From the NCBI GenBank assembly GCA_946902875.1, contig OX336353.1, positions 19,171,151 to 19,235,150 on the forward strand: a stretch of DNA of 64,000 bases. The letters run 5' to 3'. Every line of letters begins with the position of its first letter. The stretch's first letter is position 1. The translations under genes were made by a program, and so were the position numbers. The DNA comes from Nematopogon swammerdamellus (lineage: Eukaryota; Arthropoda; Insecta; Lepidoptera; Adelidae). The notes beneath the pieces are model-generated. The model saw only the letters and a list, made by a program, of their open reading frames with translations. It made no database searches and was not told where the DNA came from. Below are positions 52,690 through 63,059 of the stretch, one piece after another.

Positions 52690-52960
52690 ATGTTTTTATG
52701 TAAACCAACATGGGTGGCTGTACCGAGGGACTAATGATGCAGTCGACAGAGCCATTATAATGACATCTCCTTGCCAAACTATGCTCAGAGAGGTGCTAAA
52801 TATGCCAGTAGATTTGCGGACTATCTCCAGGCTGTCTAGGGTCTAGCTAGACTGTTAATACGACATTTAAAGAAACACATTTTAAAGGATTCGGGAAACA
52901 CACCCGCCGGACGACATTTGCACACCATAGCTGCGCCACAAAGACACGATTTTAGGAACC
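52690..52960 (-). mobile_element. LINE-B 3' end
   Basis: The minus-strand frame includes CRPAGVFPESF and FFKCRINSL, corresponding to L-P-x-x-V-F-P-E-S and F-K-R-R-I-N-x-L. The 3' end reads ACCCATGTTGGTTTACATAAAAA. Confidence 0.75.
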
Positions 52961-53187
52961 GACGATGTAGGGAGACAAAATGTATTAAAAAATGTTTTTT
53001 TTCATACGTTTGTAATTTTATGCCTATTAGATTTAACCTTTTTTTCTGTTTCAGGTAAGTTGACAACCGTATTGCTGTATGGAGTAAGTTAACCGAAGGC
53101 CTCAAAACTTACCTTAAACATAATCCAACGTTTATAAACACTAATGTTTTTAAAACCCTGTTATTAATTCTACTCATTTTAATTTTT

Positions 53188-53542
53188 AACGGATTAACAG
53201 TGGTAGGTACTGAATACTTAAGAAGTCGACGCGTCGCGCCCGTGACGTAGCGGGCGAAACGTCGCGACGTTTCGCCCGCTAGATCACGGGCTTCTTCAGG
53301 AATTGCGGGAGTACGACTTCGTGCGATGTTTCGATCGCGATCTGACACCGCTGCCGAATATTGTGCAAACCTATCCACAGCTACAATCTTCGAAAAAAGA
53401 GCATTTTGACGTCTGGTACAACGGGCACCAGACGTGGGCTCCAGGAACTCCCGCAGTCCCTGAAGAAGCCCGTGACGTAGCGGGCGAAACGTCGACTTAT
53501 GTAAGTCTTCAGTACCTTCCACTGTTAATCCGTTAATCCGTA
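53188..53542. repeat. Inverted-repeat unit with three GGGCGAAACGTCG modules
   Basis: AACAGTGGTAGGTACTGAA at the left mirrors TTCAGTACCTTCCACTGTT at the right, each bordered by GGATTAA/TTAATCC. Inside, the module CCCGTGACGTAGCGGGCGAA-ACGTCG occurs plus at 53239, minus at 53265-53300 and plus at 53470. Frames on both strands are open because the module is near-palindromic, so the 154-codon minus frame is not good evidence of a gene. Confidence 0.75.
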
Positions 53543-53606
53543 AACATTTTAAATGGGTAAAATTTATAAACACAGTTCAAATTAACAAAGAGCCGAATTT
53601 TTTCAA

Positions 53607-53643
53607 GCATATCATCATCATCATTATCATCATCATCATCATA
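53607..53643 (+). repeat. (ATC)n microsatellite
   Basis: CATCATCATCATTATCATCATCATCATCAT, here described as about ten ATC units with one ATT, ends where the Helitron-like copy begins. Confidence 0.9.
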
Positions 53644-54354
53644 CTAATAATAAATCTGTAAGGGATGGTCATAGAGTAAGTTACTTTGTTTTATGAGATA
53701 CCGAGATTGTAGACTCTATGTACTGTATGTATGATACGATTTTTAGAAATCTTTTCTGTATCTTTTTTTTTTTATTGAAACTGACACCGTTGGCTACATC
53801 ACCTACAACGTCCATGATGTCAGCCCATAACACCGGGTGAACTTGGTGCCACGTCAGTGCTTCCCTTCGGTCGTGCCGGCTACACTGAACTGGACGGAAA
53901 ACACAAACTATTTACATAGCCGTTTCGACCGACCTTTCATTCAGTGCGGTGGTACCAACCTAGGCGGGTTAAACCCTACCACCTAGTAATATAAGAAGGG
54001 AGTCATATCCCTTAGTCGCCTTTTACGACATACACGGGGAGAGATGCAGTGGGGCTATTCTTTTAAAGTACCGGCCCCACACGGTACATGTATGTTCGGT
54101 ATCTATGTATGTTCCTCCATAACTCTTAAACCGATCATCTGAATTCGATAAAACTTAGTACAAACACATTTAACTATACGGGACACAGGATAAGCTAAAT
54201 AAAATAAAATGGTGCTCGAGTTACGCTAAGATGTGGCTCTCATACAAACCGAATTGTTCCGCGCGCCGAAATAAAGGTACGGTAGCGGGCTTACTTACTT
54301 TCTTCTTTTTAAATACGAATTTCACGCGAGCGAAGCCGCGGGCAAAAGCTAGTT
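53642..54354 (+). mobile_element. Helitron-like element interrupted by a SINE
   Basis: Left part to 53761 (AATAAATCTGTAAGGGATGG, GAAATCTTTTCTGTATC). Right part from 54089 (GTTCCTCCATAACTCTTAAA, TTACGCTAAGATGTGGC, GAAGCCGCGGGCAAAAGCTAG then T). An inverted SINE sits between. Confidence 0.85.
53762..54088 (-). mobile_element. SINE H2-core-T1, full length
   Basis: Minus strand: CCGTGTGGGGCCGGTACTTT, GGCGACTAAGGGATATGACT, the core, GTCGAAACGGCTATGTAAAT, T1 and a poly-A of about 13 at the left. It is nearly identical in layout to 30694-31025, and must be younger than the Helitron-like copy it interrupts. Confidence 0.9.
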
Positions 54355-55915
54355 AAGTTAATATGAGCATAAAGTGAGTGTAAATTCCTACGTGTTTTCT
54401 GTAAATATTATGTTTATATAAACACGACTGAAAATGCGCAGAGATACTTCGCCACATGCCCTAATGGAAAGCTGCAACAAAATGTAATGTTATGGGGTAA
54501 TGGCTATAGTGAGTGGCCACTTAAGGATAACTGCATATACTTTTAGATGCCATTAGCCTTTCTTTGGCGTTAATAGTTATTTCTTTATATTTACACAAAA
54601 TGAGAGTGTCGTTTAATGAGACTTCGTGTAAACTGTCTGCCTAGTTTAGTTTAGAAACACCATTGTACTTTAATACTCTGGGACGGCACCTTACTTTGAC
54701 AGAAAAGGCGGGCTTTATATATATGTTTTATTGTTTATTGTATAATTTCATCCACAGGTAGGTAACTTACGCTTGGATATGTCGAACATCCCAATAGTTC
54801 TAATTCAATGCGAAGAAGAATTGACAAACAAACTTCGAAAGTCAGAATATGTTTTGTTATATTTTCTTGATTTTTACTAAAGTTGTATAACAAAAAAATG
54901 GGTCAGATTAAGACTCTATACACACTGAACACTTATACAGAAACTAATTATGTATATTCTATTTACATGTTTTTTTCTATTGATGCGGTTGAATGTTATG
55001 AAACTATTCATTTTTTATTGGTTTACTGTTAAACGTTCCGATTGCACTATTCGATAAACCAAATACGCATCCATTTTAAATAATGCAAATTTTTATGTAA
55101 ATGATCAAAATTCGTGTTAAAAATAAAACGTTACTTAAATGGTGGTCAGTCACTGGACCAAGTACCCTACATAGATAGCGTTGCAGTTCAGATTTGGCTC
55201 GGACGTGCGGAAATGCGGAAATGTTACTCATTATTATTTTCTGCTCGTGGTTTCCCATTTTTCTCGGACGCCAGCTCGGAAGATTCCTCTGTAGTCCGAA
55301 TTATAATATTTACATAGCTTTCAACTTCGGCAAAGGGTTGGGATTTTTGTAGAAGAGTATTTTGCATACTTCCGAAGTGGCGGTCGCTGGCTGGCATTCT
55401 AAAAAAAAATAGCTAGATTTTTGAGAAAATAAATCTCGCGAAAACAGAACTAAGTAGACTAACTGCAAGTGGAACAATATTTGGTCATTTGTCTATCAAG
55501 TATTGAGCCACGTTTTGATTTAAAAAGCATAATCAAGTGCACCCCTCTCATTAATTGATTTAACTTCGATTTCATGTATTTTACATTTTTTAATAAATGA
55601 TTTTGTATATACCGACCCTTAAGAGTTACTCGCTTCGTAAAGGGTTCAGTTGGAACTAACAAACCATTTTCGACACGATTCTGTCTTCATGCCCAGTGGA
55701 TTTGGGATCCCAATGGGATTTCCAGGGGTAAGTGATTGACTGATTGGTAATGAAACATTTTAGATGAGGGCTGTATGATGTTATAAGAGCCTAACTAAAA
55801 GATGACCTTGTGCGTAGAGCGATTTGAGGATTCACGTGTTATTTGAGATTAAGGTTGTATGATGTTATAATACAATATTTGCCTTAGTTCTATAGGTCTC
55901 TTTCTAGGTTCTATA
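54355..55915. other. Unassigned A+T-rich sequence
   Basis: The longest unannotated stretch with the one at 37.1-38.6 kb. No repeat or exon recognised on either strand. Confidence 0.5.
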
Positions 55916-56161
55916 GGTCAGTCAGTCCACTGCTGGACATACGCCTCTCCAATTTTCCTCCAGTTCTCCCGGCCTTCAGCGGTACGGAACCACTGCTTTC
56001 CGCCGACGTACTTGATATCGTCGTCCCACCTGGCGGGTGGTCTTCCCACACTTCGTTTTCTTGTCCACGGCCGCCAGTGAAGGACACGGTTACTCCAACG
56101 GTCGTCGTCTCTTCGGCTGACGTGCCCGGCCCACTGCCACTTGAGCTTAGCCACCCGGTAT
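55916..56161 (-). mobile_element. RTE LINE 3' end
   Basis: The minus-strand frame reads AKLKWQWAGHVSRRDDDRWS, RKRSVGRPPARWDDDIKYVG and EAYVQQWTD. It is flanked by a CTATAGGTC phrase on both sides (55909 and near 56160), a likely target duplication. Confidence 0.85.
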
Positions 56162-56221
56162 ATAGGTCTTCACTGTCCTTCTATTTTAAAATTTAAATAT
56201 GAATGTTTATGAGAACTTGAT

Positions 56222-56310
56222 AATGGAGCATTTGAATAGGGAGTGCTCGGAGGCGCTGGTTGACTCGAATCTGCCACCATATTCTCTTTACCTGCCTGCA
56301 CTCGGTTGAG
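56222..56310 (+). mobile_element. LINE-A-like ORF2 fragment
   Basis: GGAGCATTTGAATAGGGAGT, GCTCGGAGGCGCTGGTTG and CGAATCTGCCACCATATTC correspond to the F-x-R-E-C-S-E-x-L region upstream of the LINE-A C-terminus. No 3' end follows, which is unusual for a LINE copy. Confidence 0.5.
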
Positions 56311-56714
56311 ATCGTCGCGAAAAAGCAATTTCATTGTTGTTGTGCACGAGTTAACTGGAAGAGACTACACTCTGAATTATGTGCACCTGCATGACGGTTA
56401 ACCCTTTTCCTTTGCCGTAGTCGAGTAAAACGTGAAATAAAGTACAATACAATTTACTTTTCAAACACCCCCTATATCCCAAGCGGGTGATAAGCTATAA
56501 AGCTTTTATCGTTGCCACCCTTATCTTAAACCATCTCGCCTGTATCTCGGGAGGGGTGAGCAGAGAAAATGGTTTCTAATCTATGAGGGGAATAGGTCAC
56601 GAGCATAATACAAATCATGGTGTTCGGACTTCAGCGGACCTTTGCGGAACACCTACTGAATATGAATAGACCTTTCGTAAAGATGAACGTCCATCGATTT
56701 TATAATAGAATAAA
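56311..56714. other. Unassigned sequence
   Basis: About 0.4 kb, no recognised feature. Confidence 0.45.
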
Positions 56715-56968
56715 CTAAATGGCGCTGTATCTCTTCAACCGTAATAGGTAGCCCGTTGAAATTTTCACAGAATATGTGTTATTATGGCAGATATAACAAC
56801 AAATAATAAAAAATAGAAAAAGTAAAAAATTAAGGAGGTTCCCATACAAGAAACATGTTTTTTTTATGTTTTTTTTTACCCGACTACGGCGAAGCCAAAA
56901 AAGGAAGGGTCATGAGTTTTTTGCGGTGCGGAAACCTCGGTGCGCGTGTCCGACTCGCACTTGGCCGG
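56715..56968 (+). mobile_element. Family G element, 5'-truncated
   Basis: ACCGTAATAGGTAGCCCGTT, AGATATAACAACAAATAATA, GAGGTTCCCATACAAG and the end CTCGGTGCGCGTGTCCGACT then CGCACTTGGCCGG. It abuts the LINE-A end that follows. Confidence 0.75.
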
Positions 56969-57126
56969 TTTTTATAGAAAGCGCGACATGTGGCGCCGTG
57001 CCACCCATAAGGTGTCTAACGACGCCCATGTACATTCGGTCGTACGCGGTGCTTGCGAATGCCATACCGGCCTGACAGCTGCCTATTAATTCACGTCTCT
57101 CTTGAAAGACCCGAGACTGTACTTAA
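56969..57126 (-). mobile_element. LINE-A 3' end
   Basis: Minus-strand AAGTACAGTCTCGGGTC, GGCCGGTATGGCATTCGC, ACGACGCCCATG-type 3' UTR in reverse and the end TTTCTATAAAAA. Four extra bases (ATTA) are present near 57088. Confidence 0.8.
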
Positions 57127-57249
57127 AAAAAAACTTATACTTACCTACGGACTAAAATGAATTACGTGTAAAGTGTTGAAAATATAAATAAATATAAATA
57201 ATGACGAACCACACTGAATATGTATGTTATGTCTCAATGAAATATTGTT

Positions 57250-57562
57250 ACCGTGTGGGGCCGGTACTTTAAAAGAATAGCCCCACTGCATCTCCCCCCA
57301 TGCATGTCGTAAAAGGCGACTAAGGGATAAGGAAAAGATGCCGTGCTGTCGACAGGCTCGCCACCTCTCACCTTGGCACGGTACTTCCACCGACTCATGC
57401 AGCAGGTGGGTCTTCGTGCCTTACTTGCTGCTTGATCGATTGAATCTTGTTCGAATACTTTGCGAAACGTGGTGGTCGGTGTTGTGCTGTAATTTAACAG
57501 AGTTCTTGCAGCACAACACCGATTACTCTGCTTACCCCGATTGTCGGGATTCAGCGTGTGTG
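57250..57562 (+). mobile_element. SINE H2-B2, full length
   Basis: CCGTGTGGGGCCGGTACTTT, GGCGACTAAGGGATAAGG, GGCACGGTACTTCCACCGAC, GCAGCAGGTGGGTCTTCG, TTGCGAAACGTGGTGGTCGG, CAGCACAACACCGATTACTC and CCGATTGTCGGGATTCAGC. It joins head H2 to a body unrelated to the core-T1 body. Confidence 0.85.
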
Positions 57563-57904
57563 ATATTTTTTTTTATTTTTTTATTTTTTTATTGTTCCAT
57601 CTGCGATCAGTTTTTTTTTTTTTTTTACTTTTAGCAGATTTTCTGATTACTGTTGTGGCTTTCAGAGAATTGACCCCAGTGGGCCAAACTCTACATTGTG
57701 ATAGCGGACCTTCCTACTTGGATAGGTCCACTATGCATCGTCTTTTGAGTCTCCTTAATATAGGTTCTTCGGTGAGTTGTTCAGCCAGTCTGTGTGTGTG
57801 ATATGTATGAAATATTGTTAATGTTGTGTGTTCTTTATTGCGAAACAAATATCTGAATCTGAATTTAAATCTGGGGCGGGGAAGGGATGGTGTGTGGTAC
57901 CTCC
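57563..57904. other. Unassigned, T-rich
   Basis: Two long T-rich tracts (57568-57590 and 57610-57626) and no recognised element. Confidence 0.45.
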
Positions 57905-58072
57905 ACTACACCGTTGCACGGAGCTGAATAGTTCGTGTTTTCCCTCCAGTCTAGCCGGCACGACCAAAGGGATGCACTGACATGGCACCTAGTTCACCAT
58001 TATCTTATGGGCCGACATAACGGATGTAGTAAGCTGGCATATAGGCATGGTTCCGTAAAAAAATACCGTACA
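57905..58072 (+). mobile_element. SINE tail T1, diverged
   Basis: GTGTTTTCCCTCCAGTCTAG, CCGGCACGACCAAAGGGATG, CACTGACATGGCACCTAGTT and CATGGTTCCGTAAAAAAA. Confidence 0.75.
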
Positions 58073-58154
58073 AAAACAGACTTATCACTAGTAGCGATTT
58101 CTTCCAGCTAACCCATTTCTCTTTCTAGTTCTCGTATCAACAATTATGTAACCC

Positions 58155-58375
58155 ATATTAACCCGCCCGGGTTGATACCACCGCACTGAATGAAAGTTCG
58201 GTTGATACGGCCATGTAAAATAGATCGTGTTTTCCGTTCAGTTCAGTGCAGCCGGCACGACCAAAGAAAAGCACTGACATGGCACCTAGTTCACCAAGGT
58301 GTTATGGGCTGACATCATGGATGTAGTGGGTGATATAGCCAACCGTGTCAATTTCCATAAAAAAATAAAAAAATG
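58155..58375 (+). mobile_element. SINE core-T1
   Basis: TTAACCCGCCCGGGTTGATA, CCACCGCACTGAATGAAAG, GCCGGCACGACCAAAG, AGTTCACCAAGGTGTTATGG and CCGTGTCAATTTCCATAAAA. Confidence 0.85.
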
Positions 58376-58717
58376 TAACAGGAAGGTATAATAAACTATG
58401 TAACATTTGTTTTTTTTTCACTTTGTTAATAAAAATTGGTGGACGTCGACCCTTAAGTACGGTTAAGGCGCCCCACCCCACTCACTTTACGACAGTGTTC
58501 GGGGATTGCCCTCTATGCTAACTCACGACTCAATAGTTTTGTGTAGATACATCGCGTCCACCCCACCTGGGGGTGTGTTCTCGAACTTCGTATGTACGAG
58601 TAAGTACATAAGCTGCGGATACGATGACAGGGAAACTTGTTCGAAAATGACGTAGTCGGACTATCTGTCTATTCGAATCCTTCTACATGTCCGAATGCGG
58701 AAGTTACGGATCCAAAT
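58376..58717. other. Unassigned sequence
   Basis: About 0.34 kb, relatively G+C-rich for the window; no recognised repeat. Confidence 0.45.
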
Positions 58718-58772
58718 GCAAACTGACACGGTTGGCTACATCAGGCCATAACACCTTGGTGAACTAGGTGTA
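58718..58772 (-). mobile_element. SINE tail T1 fragment with internal deletion
   Basis: Minus-strand ACACCTAGTTCACCAAGG, TGTTATGGCCTGATGTAGC and CAACCGTGTCAGTTTGC. Bases between CTGA and TGTAGCC are lost. Confidence 0.7.
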
Positions 58773-59164
58773 ATTGTGGTCGTTACCCACCCTATAATAT
58801 GGTTGAGGGAGGCGATGGCTGGCCCAGGTGTGGTGCTCGTGAACGGGCGCTGTTTGTGGAGACTGGCCTGCTTCATGTGGCAGTGTGGGTGGGTATATAA
58901 CTTCATACAATTTCATAGTAAAAATGTTTTCACTTTGTCATGAATTGCTGCATCTGTCATAAATCAGCGCATGCGTCTCTAGGCAGTGGCAAACATTTTT
59001 GTAAAGTAGACTAAGTGTACATTGAAAAAACATCCAGTGAAGTTTCTTATCAGTTCTTCTTCGCTGTGATAATCGAACTGGCGGAATGTTACAATGTAAT
59101 TATGACAAATCTGAGCGCAGTGTACTGCCAATAGATGCTAAATAAACAATAAACCGAGTCAGCG
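58773..59164. other. Unassigned sequence
   Basis: No recognised feature; 58800-58900 is G-rich (GGCGATGGCTGGCCCAGG). Confidence 0.45.
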
Positions 59165-59322
59165 ATTCCTTTCCGGTCGTGCCGGCTACACAGAACTGGA
59201 CGGAAAACACGAACTATAGAACATAGCCGTTTCAACCGACTGCGGTGGTATCAACCCAGGTCGGGTTGATTAAACCCTACCATCTAGTAAGGTAAGAAGG
59301 GAAGGGACCTACAATTTGTAGG
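59165..59322 (-). mobile_element. SINE core with T1 start
   Basis: Minus-strand TGTAGGTCCCTTCCCTTC, CTTACTAGATGGTAGGGTTT, GTTCGTGTTTTCCGTCC and CTGTGTAGCCGGCACGACC. Confidence 0.8.
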
Positions 59323-59611
59323 AATCATTGTGTTGTACTATTATTTTCAAATTAAACTTCCATTAAATTCTATAAAATTATATAAACAAAAAAATATATC
59401 ACACTAAAATATTCCAACATTAAATTCAACGCATCCATCCGCACTGAAAGGTCATTATCCCCCGCCAACAGGGGTTTTTCCGTGTTATGGAAAATAAGAA
59501 TCATTGCCCCCTTCCGTGGGGGAAGCACGGGTCCCCCAAAATTAAACCACGTGCCTATTTATCGCTACGGCCTGCACTTACGGAGGGAAAAGGTAAAGAG
59601 GGTAGGTAACA

Positions 59612-59660
59612 AAAGCCTGTCAAGTGCGAACACTGTTCACTTACAGAGGGTTCCGTAACC
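59612..59660 (-). mobile_element. Family G 3'-end scrap
   Basis: Minus-strand ACGGAACCCTCTGTAAGTG and TTCGCACTTGACAGGCTTTT. Confidence 0.6.
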
Positions 59661-59675
59661 TATTTTATTTTATTT

Positions 59676-60035
59676 TATGGAAACTGACACGGTTGTCTAC
59701 AACATCACCTACAACATCCATGATGTCAGCCCATAACACCGGGTGAACTTGGTGCCACGTCAGTGCTTCCCTTCGGTCGTGCCGGCTACACTGAACTGGA
59801 CGGAAAACACAAACTATTTACATAGCCGTTTCGACGTTACATTCAGTGCGGTGGTATCAATCCGGGTGGATTGAACCCTACCATGCACCTAGTAAGGTAA
59901 GAAGGGAAGGGACCTACAGTTTTACGTGGAATCCGAACCACGGTCACCCATCCAAGTGCTGACCGCGCCCAGCGTTGCTTAACAACCAATAGCAAACAGT
60001 CGACTGTCTGCACCACTGAGCTATCGAGGCTGACA
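59676..60035 (-). mobile_element. Full-length SINE H1-core-T1 (reference copy)
   Basis: Minus strand: GCCTCGATAGCTCAGTGGTG (A box), GTTAAGCAACGCTGGGCGCG and AGCACTTGGATGGGTGACCG (5S rRNA internal control region), CGTGGTTCGGATTCCACG (B box arm), the core, GTCGAAACGGCTATGTAAAT and T1 to CAGTTTCCATAAAATAAAAT. All modules are in place, which makes this the best copy for studying the chimeric head. Confidence 0.9.
59926..60026 (-). promoter_or_regulatory. Chimeric tRNA/5S pol III promoter (SINE head H1)
   Basis: tRNA A box at 60010-60026 (CGATAGCTCAGTGGTGC), 5S-like segment at 59941-59983 (AAGCAACGCTGGGCGCGGTC and TTGGATGGGTGACCG, the 5S box A, intermediate element and box C region), and a tRNA B box at 59926-59941 (GTGGTTCGGATTCCAC). 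Both internal promoter types are interleaved. Activity is not shown by sequence. Confidence 0.75.
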
Positions 60036-60189
60036 ACTTCTTCTTGTACGCATAGGGATTTCGTTCCGTACAAAATGCTGGGGCCCTGCGTCGCTCAACC
60101 GCAGTCCACGATAATTTCTATTTATTTATTTATTAGGAAACATAACAGCAAACTTATGAACAAATACACTTATAAAGACTGTCTGTCCT

Positions 60190-60480
60190 ACCTTCAAAGT
60201 GATAGGTAGACGGTAGAAATGTTCGCAGAATATGTGTTATTTTTTCGGGTATCCTGAAACAAAAAGTAACAAATTAAGGGGGGTCCCCATAAAATAAACA
60301 TGTTTTATTTTTAATTGTTTTTGCTCTATCGTAAAAATGATAATCATACAAGCGTCAAACTTGGTGCGATTATAGTACAAACTCGAAAGTATACAACAAA
60401 TAATAAAAACCTGCCAATTACATGGTGGTATGGAAACTTCGTTGCGCGAGTCCGACTCGCACTTGGCAGGTTTTTTTTTC
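60190..60480 (+). mobile_element. Family G element, diverged
   Basis: GTAGAAATGTTCGCAGAATA, TTAAGGGGGGTCCCCATAAA, then CGTTGCGCGAGTCCGACTC and GCACTTGGCAGGTTTTT. The middle differs from other G copies (CAAGCGTCAAACTTGGTG), so this is a subfamily. Confidence 0.65.
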
Positions 60481-60564
60481 TCAATAACCGTTTAAGATAT
60501 AAACTCAAATATACTTACTTTTCATGCCTTATGATTTATGAACTAAATGAACTACTTCATAATA

Positions 60565-61038
60565 TTTTTTTAGGGTTCCGTACCTGAAAAGGTCAAAGCG
60601 GAACTCTTATAAGATCATTTCCATGTCAGTCCGTTTGTCACAGAGGTTTTTTTCTATATTTATTGAGCTTAACTAGAGAATAAATGTCGCGGCATATGTC
60701 CCTCGACTCCACGGTATATGTTGCGCGGGACATCCTGGAATGCCGCGTGACAATTATTTTTGATTTTATAAAACATTTTTTTTAGTTTTTCAAGTTGTGG
60801 CAGTAATATAATACACAAAATGTTCCGCGTCACATAAAATAGCACGCTGTTGCGTGCAACATTGGGGGCTAGTGCGCAACAATGCACGCTTCACGTAGGC
60901 TCTGTCATGTTGCGAGGGGATTTCCCCCTCGCGAACCCAAGGCTTTAGAAACAGACAGACAGATGGACAGACGGAAAACGGACACCTGACAAATTTCATA
61001 AGAGTTCCTGCCAGCACGGCTTCCTACAGAACCCTAAA
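60565..61038. mobile_element. AGGGTTCC-bounded inverted-repeat element
   Basis: TTTTTTAGGGTTCCGTA at the left and TACAGAACCCTAAAAA at the right form terminal inverted repeats of about 15 bp. Interior: CTCTTATAAGATCATTTCC, GCAACATTGGGGGCTAGTGC, a short CAGACAGACAGA run and AACGGACACCTGAC. Fragments occur at 24110, 28055 and 35885. No transposase. Confidence 0.7.
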
Positions 61039-61389
61039 AAGGGCAGGGAGTGCTTTTGTTATGTTACCTTTGGAAAGATTGTGTATCTGCTGAAATAGCA
61101 ATTTGAGATAGAGTGAAGTGCCTTAGACGAATTAGATTTTCTGCCTATTGGCTATTTTCGGGAGTATCCTGTCCTATTTTGGAGGTTACTAACCTTTTGG
61201 AAGTACCTTTTTTGTATATCTAATCTTAGAAGCATTCTGTACACCTCGGCTTCCTGGAACAAAATGGCCCGCTCCTATGCCTCGTAATAGAACGATTACT
61301 TCAAAATTATTTGGCATAAGGTAGGGCATAACTTTAACTTTGCATCGAATTGTCTACTCAATATCTGTGTTTCTGCAGAAGTTCAAGTT
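61039..61389. other. Unassigned sequence
   Basis: About 0.35 kb, no recognised feature. Confidence 0.45.
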
Positions 61390-62212
61390 GATTCTTTTCA
61401 CCTCCGCACAGCGGGCACTGGGCAGGGATCGCATCCTTATACGCTGGTGGACTTACCACAGATGCGTACCAGTCGGTTCTGCAGATCTTTCCCCCACAGA
61501 ACTGGTAGGTAAACTCTGGAGCGCCCACATATTTCCCCCCAATTATAGTCTCGGATCCTTCAAGAGAGGCGTGAATAGGCACCTGGTCAATCCAAATCAG
61601 CTAGACATTTGAATTTCCGCGCCAACTGACAGACTGACCAGATTCTTTTCTTTCTACCTACATTAAAATTAGTTTTCTCCATACCGATTTTTTCCTCCCA
61701 CTTCACTTCCTTCCTTACACAAGCAAGCACCAACAAATTACGCTGCCGCGCGCCTTGCATCGCATCGACGCCATTGTCGCCGTGAGCTCCCGGGTACGCA
61801 TATACGCCGCTCGAGAGCACACCAGAAAGTCCGCGTGTGCAACGGTGCAGGAGTGTGTCACAGTAACGCTAGGGAAGACATCAAAGTCAAACGGTAGGCA
61901 TCAAGACTGTCGCAACAACCGCACGTCCAGGCCTGGACACACAGCTGCGTGCGTCGCTGCATGCTGGAGCGAGTCTGCGCCATCCATCCATCAAACGTAA
62001 ATGGACACCAGGGTGAGCGAGGAGGCGACGCTCAAAGCCGCCGGCGCATGAAGGAACCAGGTGCGTCCTCTATCCTCCTCTCCTTGGCCAGACCAGCACC
62101 TGTCAGGCCGGTATGGCATTTGCAGCCTTCGCGTAAGACCGATTGACCATGGGCATCGTTAGACCCCTTATGGGTGACTCGGCGCCACATGTCGAACTTT
62201 CTATAAATAAAA
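61390..62212 (+). mobile_element. LINE-A 3' end split by a 510-bp insertion
   Basis: Left part 61390-61585: CACCTCCGCACAGCGGGCAC, ACCAGTCGGTTCTGCAGATC and GGCGTGAATAGGCACCTG. Right part 62096-62212: GCACCTGTCAGGCCGG, CCATGGGCATCGTTAGAC and the end CTTTCTATAAATAAAA. The order matches uninterrupted copies, for example 42100-42228. Confidence 0.8.
61586..62095. mobile_element. G+C-rich insertion of unknown type in LINE-A
   Basis: GCACCTG occurs on both sides (61579-61585 and 62096-62102). The insert starts GTCAATCCAAATCAGC and ends TGGCCAGACCA. CTGGTC at its left edge and GACCAG at its right edge are inverted. From about 61745 it is clearly G+C-rich (CGCCGTGAGCTCCCGGGTACG). No poly-A, no known repeat and no convincing frame. 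Confidence 0.6.
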
Positions 62213-62499
62213 CACTATACGAACATAGTTACCTACTCGACCAGTTCATGCCGCTTTTTAACTCTTCCGAATCCTAACTCATTCGCCGCCCACTTTACAT
62301 GCCTATTCCAAACTTGCCAGCTCGTGCAGTCGATCACGTAGCGAGTGGAGTAGCGAGAGCCTGCGAGGAGGCTTATTGCGAAAGTTAACGTAAACTTACG
62401 TAATATGTGGCGGGCTTCCGTTAACGCTTCGAATATCTGTCGTAGATGCGGGCTTGGAGGTTCCGTGTAGAGAGAATCTTTTATTTTTATATATTTTTT

Positions 62500-62668
62500 T
62501 AAAGACACGGTTGGCTAAATCCCCTACTACAAACGTAATTTCAGCCCATAACACATTGGTGAACTAGGTAGCATGTCAGTGCTTCCCTTCGGTCGTGCCG
62601 ACTAACTGGACGAAAAACACGGAACTGTTTACACAGCCGCTTTGACCGAACTTCATTCTATAACCTGG
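62500..62668 (-). mobile_element. SINE tail T1, diverged
   Basis: Minus-strand GTTTTTCGTCCAGTTAG, GAAGGGAAGCACTGACATGC, AGTTCACCAATGTGTTATGG and TAGCCAACCGTGTC with an A tail. Confidence 0.75.
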
Positions 62669-62670
62669 TA

Positions 62671-63055
62671 AAGCATACAGGGTAACAGATACAGTAAGCG
62701 TAGCAGTATACATTGCTGATCTGAAGGTTAAACGCTACCGCCTAGATAGAACAACGGCCAGCCTCAAAGGTCGGATGAACATTGCTTACCGTTCATGATC
62801 AAACGCCTAAGAAGCTACGCACCACCACCAGGCTACTGAGGTTGACAAATTTATCCAACCGCGTCAAATTCTGTAAAATTAATATAAGGGTGACTGCTTC
62901 GTCTGAAAACAATAGTTTTCAGGCGAATCAGCCACCCCTACATTATTCAAAGTGCACCTTCGTGCAATATTTTTGGTCTCCAGCTACTCCAGTCTGTGTC
63001 TTCCATGAAACCACTAGACGTTCTGGGTGGTAGCAGACCTACAAAAACTTTTGAG
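62671..63055. other. Unassigned sequence
   Basis: GACTGCTTCGTCTGAAAAC and GTTTTCAGGCGAATCAGCCA at 62892-62933 form a small hairpin. Otherwise nothing recognised. Confidence 0.45.
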
Positions 63056-63059
63056 GACA

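Noticed and set aside
53109..53573. A 154-codon minus-strand gene
   Set aside because: It spans near-palindromic repeat modules that are open on both strands and runs into flanking A+T-rich DNA; no domain is recognisable.
59941..59983. A possible 5S rRNA gene
   Set aside because: Only about 43 bp match 5S rRNA and they sit between tRNA A and B boxes in a SINE; the rest of a 120-nt 5S gene is missing.
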